From Promethearchaeota archaeon (lineage in GTDB: Archaea; Asgardarchaeota; Lokiarchaeia; Sigyniarchaeales; SOKP01), in contig JAHPZA010000001.1 of the NCBI GenBank assembly GCA_019058445.1, forward strand, positions 124,001 through 188,000: a stretch of 64,000 nt of DNA, written 5' to 3'. The translations under genes and the position numbers were made by a program. Within the stretch, counting starts at the first letter, position 1. Each line of letters begins with the position of its first letter. The notes below the pieces were generated by a model that ran no database searches, was not told the origin of the DNA, and saw nothing but the letters and a program-made list of their open reading frames with translations. Below are positions 57,700-64,000 of this stretch, one piece after another.

Positions 57700-58299
57700 T
57701 TGAAGGAGAATGAATTGGATTATAAAGAATTAGAACCAGAGATAAAAGTATTGGAGAAAAAGGGATTTTTGATTCTCATACAACTTATTGGATGGGCACT
57801 TTTCGGATTCTGTGTATATCGATGGATAACTTATTTTTTTATATATGAATATTATAGGTCCCTTACACATACTACATATCTTACTTTAATCATAATAAGT
57901 CTTACGTGCATTAATAAATTTGAGTCTCCTCTTTTAAATTCTGCGGCAAGTATGTCCTTTTTGCTTTTCATTATAGTTTCAGTAATATTTGTATCATTAG
58001 CAACCGATATATTCACTTTTATCGATGGAGTTGTATTACATGGCGCTATTGCTGCATTTCAAATGTATATACTACTCAATAAAAAGATCGTAGTCAGTAA
58101 GAAATATTTATTATGGAGCTTTTTACTTTACTTAATTTTTATAAGTTCTTACGATAGTTTCGCCCGCATAATTGCCGCTATTGACATGAATGAAGAAACA
58201 TCAAGCATTAAAATGACCGTTCAAATATTTTATGCTTTATGCATTAGTACGATGCTAGTGTATGTTATTAAGAAGAAATGTGGAATTTTGTTTCCCTAA
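57700..58299 (+). CDS. membrane protein, unknown
   Basis: 199 aa, several TM segments. Confidence 0.65.
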   Translation: MKENELDYKELEPEIKVLEKKGFLILIQLIGWALFGFCVYRWITYFFIYEYYRSLTHTTYLTLIIISLTCINKFESPLLNSAASMSFLLFIIVSVIFVSLATDIFTFIDGVVLHGAIAAFQMYILLNKKIVVSKKYLLWSFLLYLIFISSYDSFARIIAAIDMNEETSSIKMTVQIFYALCISTMLVYVIKKKCGILFP

Positions 58300-58309
58300 G
58301 AAAGATATT

Positions 58310-58759
58310 TTAAGATGTTTCAATTTTTTTTTTGTAGCAAGAACAACAATAAAATTGTAGTAGAGGATTTATCCAATATCTCATTAATGCCTCTTGTGAA
58401 AAGTTTTTATTAAAAGAAGAGCAACTGCATTCTAAAAAAGTTATCTCCTTCTCGCAATCTATACATTTTCTTTTTAAATTATATGCATGTTTAAAATCAA
58501 CAAGGCAAGAGGGACAAAATACTTTATGTTTCAAATTTTTCCAAGTTTTTGAGATATCAATATCTGGGATAAATTTGAATTGGTCTTTATTGTTTAATAT
58601 GTTAAAGAAACTCTCTACAGGATTATTATATGAGCTTAAGTAGTGATAGACATTTTTAAATTCATTAAAATAGAATCTTTCATGACAAATCGAACAAGAA
58701 CGGCTCTCATTTAGAGAAATTTTATTGTTTTTCTTTTTTGAATGGATTAGACTTTTCAA
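58310..58759 (-). CDS. cysteine-rich zinc-binding protein, unknown
   Basis: CSICHERF, CPSCLVDFKHAYNLKRKCIDCEKEITFLECSCSSF, CCSCYKKK. Confidence 0.6.
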   Translation of the reverse strand: MKSLIHSKKKNNKISLNESRSCSICHERFYFNEFKNVYHYLSSYNNPVESFFNILNNKDQFKFIPDIDISKTWKNLKHKVFCPSCLVDFKHAYNLKRKCIDCEKEITFLECSCSSFNKNFSQEALMRYWINPLLQFYCCSCYKKKIETS

Positions 58760-58936
58760 GATTTATCCTTTAGTTTTGTCTGGTTTGGAGCTCAAAATTT
58801 AAAAGGTTTTTTTTAAATTTCTATCTTCTCATATAAAAATTTTCATTTAAAACTTTATGGATATCTTTTTATATCGAATACGCTTATAGTTGATAATTTA
58901 AAAAAGAAAACTGGGTTTATTGCTTTAAGATTTTGA

Positions 58937-59830
58937 CTATAAACCCCACATATTATCTATCTTTTCAGCTAATTTATCTTGAATGAGAATAATTTCAGTA
59001 TCAAAGTAATTTTTTACAATATCTATTATAAATTTGAAATATGGTTTACTTATTTTTATGAAATGAGTATCTTCTAAATATCGTATTGCTTTTTTCGCTT
59101 CTAGTGGACGGCTTATATCTTGTTTATTATAGAATTCGAATAATTTATGAGCTAGTGTATAAATTTCTCTAATTTTATCTCTTAAATTCTTTAAAGCTAA
59201 ATTTGAATCACTTTCTTTAAAGAATTCTTTAATAAATTCTTGTTCTATTTTTAATTCATTTATGTTTAGTGATTTTTTCATCCTTCCAGTTATTCTTTTA
59301 CCTTCTAAGACTAAATATTCCGTATAATGTTTTTTACTAACCTTATATGTCTCTTTTGTATGGATTAAAATGTGGGCATCGAACGATTTTTGAAAAGTAT
59401 AATCGAAAAAATCAAATAATGTATCTTTAAGATATTCAAGATTATTATCTATTACGATCAAAATTCTCTTTTTAATTAAGCTCCCTCGAATTGCATAAAT
59501 TAGAATTTCAGGTCTAAGATTCATCTTAATCTCAAACACATCAATATCTTGAGGTTTAAGTTCTGGAGTAAGGTCGATCTTAGGTTCTATATCGTCTAAT
59601 AAAGCATCTAATTTTTGATAGCCTCTTACTTTAAGATGTTTATCAATAAACGGTACAAATGCATGATCGCACACTCTTCCTGTGGGAATAAATAAACTGG
59701 TCAATTGTTTTGACTGGTCAATTATACGCATAGGAATATTGACAATTTTTTTTGAGCGACAGATAGGGCACACAATCTCAACATTTCCCCACACTTCAGT
59801 TTCTATATTACTTTGTGTTTTAACAGCCAT
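58937..59830 (-). CDS. hypothetical protein with N-terminal zinc-binding motif
   Basis: 297 aa; VCPICRSKKIVNIP. Confidence 0.65.
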   Translation of the reverse strand: MAVKTQSNIETEVWGNVEIVCPICRSKKIVNIPMRIIDQSKQLTSLFIPTGRVCDHAFVPFIDKHLKVRGYQKLDALLDDIEPKIDLTPELKPQDIDVFEIKMNLRPEILIYAIRGSLIKKRILIVIDNNLEYLKDTLFDFFDYTFQKSFDAHILIHTKETYKVSKKHYTEYLVLEGKRITGRMKKSLNINELKIEQEFIKEFFKESDSNLALKNLRDKIREIYTLAHKLFEFYNKQDISRPLEAKKAIRYLEDTHFIKISKPYFKFIIDIVKNYFDTEIILIQDKLAEKIDNMWGL

Positions 59831-60004
59831 ATATCATTTTGATCCATTTTTTGTTATGTATTGCTAATTCACCTAAAAAAACTAAACTTTTTTTTTAGAT
59901 TAAACTTTATTTAGAAAAAATTTTGATCCAATAAGCAATATAACATAAGATTGATGGACAAAAAAATAATTAAAAATAAATGATTGAAATTGCCGTTTAT
60001 CAGC

Positions 60005-60475
60005 TTATTCCTCTTGTTTATGGATGTCAGCAATGGTAAGATTAAATCTCTTAAGTATTTTAGGATCGATTTTTAAACCATGATAAGGGGTGCCAGCGGA
60101 GCCTAAGATGAAATCTTTTGTAATTACCTTTTTATCTATATATACTGGCATTTTGTTTATAACAGAAATAGGAGGAACGCCTCCAATTGAATATCCCGTA
60201 CTCTCTTTTATGAGTTTTTCAGAGGCAAACGTGAATTTTTTCATTTGTGATATGGTTTCTAACTTTTTTAGATCTAACTGTTGGTTTCCTAAGAGAATTA
60301 CAGATAAAAGATCTCCCTTTTTAGATTTCAATATCAAACATTTAATTATATTCTCAAGAGGAATATTGAGTGCTTTTGCGATATTCTCAGAGTGCGTCCC
60401 ATTTATGTTTTCATGTTCTATAATTTCTCCATTGATACCTAAATCGGACATTATAATTTTTGTTTTCTCAATCAT
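60005..60475 (-). CDS. YbaK/ProX-type aminoacyl-tRNA deacylase
   Basis: NIPLENIIKCLILKSKKGDLLSVILLGNQQLDLKKL...GYSIGGVPPIS. Confidence 0.9.
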   Translation of the reverse strand: MIEKTKIIMSDLGINGEIIEHENINGTHSENIAKALNIPLENIIKCLILKSKKGDLLSVILLGNQQLDLKKLETISQMKKFTFASEKLIKESTGYSIGGVPPISVINKMPVYIDKKVITKDFILGSAGTPYHGLKIDPKILKRFNLTIADIHKQEE

Positions 60476-60814
60476 TTTACACAGGGTAAAGGATACTTAT
60501 TTTAAGATTATAGCATATATGCAGATAACGCGACTATTTCTTATCTTAAGGTTGTTGTCAATTACGAATATATTCCTATTACTATTTTCCATTCAATCTA
60601 AAAGATCTTACCAATAATATTTTTTGTTTTTTTCTATTTAAAATTACTTACTCTTTTTTCCAAATTTAGTTTTATTAAAATGCGAAAAAACATTTTAGCA
60701 TAAAAAATGAGAGGAGACTCCTAGCACATCAACCTGATTACCAGGTCAGAAAAAAAGAGGATAAATAAGATAAATTTAGTGCGAAGATTTGTACACTAAC
60801 CAAAAGACAAAAAT

Positions 60815-61150
60815 CTAGAATGTGATAGGAGTCATTTTTAATTTTTTTTTGAATTCTGAGGTGATTTGTTTTCTATTATTTTTCCTCCATGAGAATAATC
60901 TAATTCGATGTTTTTTGTCCTTATCTAAAATATTTTTAATTACTTTTACCTCTACTAAATTTAAATCTTTCATATAGTTAGGATCGAGAAATAACTCGAT
61001 TTTATCCTTGTTTACTTTTTTTATTCCAAATCACCTTACATATCCCATTCTAGACCTACCTATAAAAAAAGCGATATTTTTTATGCTACACTCTAATGAA
61101 CAGAAATCAATTCTAATAAGTTCGGCAAGTTCACATTTTACACCCACCAT
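60815..61150 (-). pseudogene. 111-codon ORF interrupted by a single in-frame TGA (codon 40, 61031..61033)
   Basis: MVGVKCELAELIRIDFCSLECSIKNIAFFIGRSRMGYVR*FGIKKVNKDKIELFLDPNYMKDLNLVEVKVIKNILDKDKKHRIRLFSWRKNNRKQITSEFKKKLKMTPITF*. Confidence 0.5.
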
Positions 61151-61198
61151 AAATTAAATAAAACATTTTTTAAATTTCGGAATAATTTAAAATATATC

Positions 61199-62374
61199 AT
61201 GGATCTTTCTAACATCACTAAAGTTTTTTCTGAATCTGTTATCCGTGAAATGACGCGTATAGCCAATGAACATCCGGGATGTATCAATCTGGCTCAAGGC
61301 TTTCCTGATTTTTCAGCACCTGAGTCAATCAAAAATGCCGCAATTGAAGCAATTCGAGCAGATATAAACCAGTATGCGATAACATGGGGTTCTGTATCGC
61401 TAAGAAATGCTATTGCCGAAAAAATAACTGAATATAATAAATTAAAATTTGTGGATCCTGCAAAAAATATTACAGTCACCTGCGGCTCAACAGAAGCAAT
61501 GCTCTCTTCAATGAAAGCCATTATAAATCCTGGTGACGAAGTAATCATATTTGAACCATTTTATGAAAATTATGGTCCTGATTGTCTATTATCTGGAGCT
61601 ACTCCTCGTTACATTATGTTAAATCCTCCTGATTGGAAGTTCGAGTTTGATGAGCTTGAACAACTTTTTAATGAGAGAACAAAAGCAATAATAATTAATA
61701 CTCCAAATAATCCTACTGGAAAGGTATTTAATCAAAAAGAATTGAAATTTATCGCAGATTTATGTCTAACCTATGACTGTATTGCGATTACCGATGAGAT
61801 TTATGAACATATATTATTTGATGATCATAAGCATATTTCCATAGCATCCTTGTCTGATATGGAAAATAATTCAATTACCATTAATTCCATATCTAAAACA
61901 TACTCCCTTACTGGCTGGAGAGTTGGTTGGGCCGTTGCGAGTGAAAAAATAACCAATGAACTTAAAAAAGTTCATGATTTCCTAACAGTTGGGGCTCCAG
62001 CTCCGCTTCAAGATGCAGCAGCATTTGCACTTTCTCTTGGTGACGACTATTATAAATGGCTTGGAGATTTCTATCAACATGCTAGAGATAAGCTCTTCAA
62101 CGCTCTAAAACAAACATCTCTTAATCCAATTAAACCAGATGGAGCCTATTACATTATAACGAATTGTGAAGATTATATGGATCAATATTGTCTTCAAGAT
62201 TCAACTGATTTAGCTATACATTTGGTAAAAAACATAGGTATTGCAACCGTACCTGGTTCCTCATTTTATGCGGATCCTAAAAGTGGTCAATATCAAACCC
62301 GTTTTTGTTTTTGTAAAAAAGAAGAGACATTACAATCAGCAACCCAATGTCTTAATAAGATAAGACATAAATAA
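61199..62374 (+). CDS. class I/II PLP-dependent aminotransferase
   Basis: INLAQGFPDFSAPESIKNAA, NTPNNPTGKVF, SISKTYSLTGWRVGW. Confidence 0.95.
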   Translation: MDLSNITKVFSESVIREMTRIANEHPGCINLAQGFPDFSAPESIKNAAIEAIRADINQYAITWGSVSLRNAIAEKITEYNKLKFVDPAKNITVTCGSTEAMLSSMKAIINPGDEVIIFEPFYENYGPDCLLSGATPRYIMLNPPDWKFEFDELEQLFNERTKAIIINTPNNPTGKVFNQKELKFIADLCLTYDCIAITDEIYEHILFDDHKHISIASLSDMENNSITINSISKTYSLTGWRVGWAVASEKITNELKKVHDFLTVGAPAPLQDAAAFALSLGDDYYKWLGDFYQHARDKLFNALKQTSLNPIKPDGAYYIITNCEDYMDQYCLQDSTDLAIHLVKNIGIATVPGSSFYADPKSGQYQTRFCFCKKEETLQSATQCLNKIRHK

Positions 62375-62481
62375 AAGACATTTAATCTCTATTTATAGGT
62401 GAAAAACCAATTTACTCGCTCCAGGTAATGCCGAGATTCAATTTCTTAAAGTTTTAAATCAATCAAACTTTACATTTATTA

Positions 62482-63618
62482 ATGGACTCATTTTTTAGAG
62501 AATCTTACAATTACTTAGCTAGAAAAATAGAAGACGCTTTAAAGAGCGTAAATAAGAGAGTAATGCAATCTTGTTTAGATATTTTAGATAATGGAAAACA
62601 AGAAAAACGTGTTACAATTGATGGAGCTGGTAGATCATTACAAAGCGCCTTATTACTCGCTAATGAGTTAGAAAACTTATATGGGATTCGAGTTAACCAA
62701 GTTAATAATGCAAATCTAAGACCTTTAAGAAAAGGAGATATATTCATAGTAAATTCTCGATCAGGGTCAGGAAAATCCACTAGAGATGCTGAATTTGCAG
62801 TAAAAAAGGGGTTAAGCGTTATCTATATAACAGGAAACCCAGAACTGGAGGAGAAATTTGAAAATGTAATTCTTATCAAGGGAGATATCAATCATGAAAG
62901 AAAATATGCCCCTCTTGGGACTGAATTCGAACAAGCAAGTGCGATTTTATGCTCATGTATGGGATATGCCTATAATAAATCCGATAAAATGAAAGCTTTT
63001 AATATTATTTGTAAAACGGTAATAAATGGGTTATATTCAAATCTTCAGGAACTGGAAAAACAAGAAAAGCCAATTGCGAGTTACACTTCATTAATAAACG
63101 ATTTTTTAGACGTTAAAAATGACAGGGTGATTTATTTTAAAGGAGCAGGGATAAATGATATCATCTCAAGAGTAATTGCAATAAGATATGGTCATTTACA
63201 TAAAGAAAATTTGAAAGATTTACACGTAGTATATGAGGGTCATTGGAAAAGTAGAAAGAAGGATGATTTAGCCGTCTTGATAAGCGGGAGTGGGGAGACA
63301 GATCAAATCCTAAAATATGCGCAGCAAGCGGGTGATGTTGGAATGAAGTTGTTTACCATAACCTCATTTAAGCAATCGAATTTAGCAAGAACTAATAAGT
63401 GGTATCGTAAATATCAAGGAAATTTAATAATTGAAGGTCGACCTGAGATGATTAGTTATTATAATAAATCAATCCATAAGGTAACTAAGACGTTCTTCCC
63501 TCAATTTGAATTAAACACTTATATTACACTTGATGCTTTATTAGCTTTAATCGCAAACCATAATGACATTACGGAAGAGGATATGAAAAAAACGCATAGA
63601 GATAAGGAGTTAGAATAG
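62482..63618 (+). CDS. double-SIS-domain protein (6-phospho-3-hexuloisomerase-like)
   Basis: RVTIDGAGRSLQSALLLANEL...IFIVNSRSGSGKSTRDAEFAVKKG; second half VIYFKGAGINDIISRVIAIRYGHL...LAVLISGSGETDQILKYAQQAG. Confidence 0.85.
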   Translation: MDSFFRESYNYLARKIEDALKSVNKRVMQSCLDILDNGKQEKRVTIDGAGRSLQSALLLANELENLYGIRVNQVNNANLRPLRKGDIFIVNSRSGSGKSTRDAEFAVKKGLSVIYITGNPELEEKFENVILIKGDINHERKYAPLGTEFEQASAILCSCMGYAYNKSDKMKAFNIICKTVINGLYSNLQELEKQEKPIASYTSLINDFLDVKNDRVIYFKGAGINDIISRVIAIRYGHLHKENLKDLHVVYEGHWKSRKKDDLAVLISGSGETDQILKYAQQAGDVGMKLFTITSFKQSNLARTNKWYRKYQGNLIIEGRPEMISYYNKSIHKVTKTFFPQFELNTYITLDALLALIANHNDITEEDMKKTHRDKELE

Positions 63619-63650
63619 AAAGAGTTTAATATATAAATAAAACGTACTTC

Positions 63651-63896
63651 TTGAAAATTAGAATTAAGATGGAACAATTTCAAATTGCAAGAGTACGACC
63701 TCCCACGGAAAATTTTAGTTTAGCAATAAATACTTATTTTTTTTGTCCATGGGGCAAATGCACTTTTTGCCCGAATAATTTATTTCATGAAACAATCAAA
63801 TTTAGGAGGAGGACATTAGAAGAAATAAAAAATGATATTGATAACGCAGCCCTTCTTAATAAAAGTCTTTTAAAAAGAGAAACCTCGATCTTTTAA
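63651..63896 (+). CDS. radical SAM protein N-terminal fragment (stop after 81 aa; truncated or frameshifted)
   Basis: ARVRPPTENFSLAINTYFFCPWGKCTFCPNNLFHETIKFRRRTLEEIKNDI; radical SAM Cys motif but far too short for the family. Confidence 0.6.
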   Translation: MKIRIKMEQFQIARVRPPTENFSLAINTYFFCPWGKCTFCPNNLFHETIKFRRRTLEEIKNDIDNAALLNKSLLKRETSIF

Positions 63897-64000
63897 TAGT
63901 TGATTGTAAAACATTTGGTAGTTCATCTATGAATGAATGGTTTGGCGGATGAACTCAATACCGCGTAAAGCCACGATATCAACAATGGGGAAAAAAAGGA

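Overview
AT-rich, densely coded archaeal chromosome segment. It is most likely from an Asgard (Lokiarchaeia-like) archaeon: it carries a Rab-like GTPase, a Roadblock-Ras fusion and an Arf-like GTPase next to archaeal information genes (PolD DP2, RpoH, full-length RpoB, TFE, MBF1, PAN, NAC, Cbf5). The assignment is by protein recognition only; no searches were run. Four tRNA genes (Leu-GAG, Thr-CGT, Lys-TTT, Cys-GCA) each carry a 22-31 nt insertion at a non-canonical position, best read as BHB-type introns. The main accessory region is about 21.2-35.2 kb. It lies between an intact class III ribonucleotide reductase gene (nrdD, 19.1-21.2 kb) and its putative activase gene (nrdG, 35.3 kb), and holds a decayed second copy of the nrdD 3' end at 32.49-32.94 kb. 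Inside it are an HNH + STAND-like NTPase gene overlapping a Shedu-like (DUF4263) nuclease gene, an AAA15/OLD-type ATPase fused to a Schlafen/AlbA_2-like domain, an HD-domain protein coupled to a DUF2284-like Cys-rich protein and convergent to a radical SAM/SPASM gene, a small wHTH-like protein, and an orphan Zn-ribbon + Hint/LAGLIDADG intein-like protein that ends at the canonical terminal Asn. I regard this as a candidate Asgard defence island. The rest is mostly metabolic: fatty-acid/amino-acid enzymes, a HUMPS-RraA fusion, a double-SIS protein, FixC/FixX, GlcD/GlcF, amidohydrolase, PdxA-like and others.
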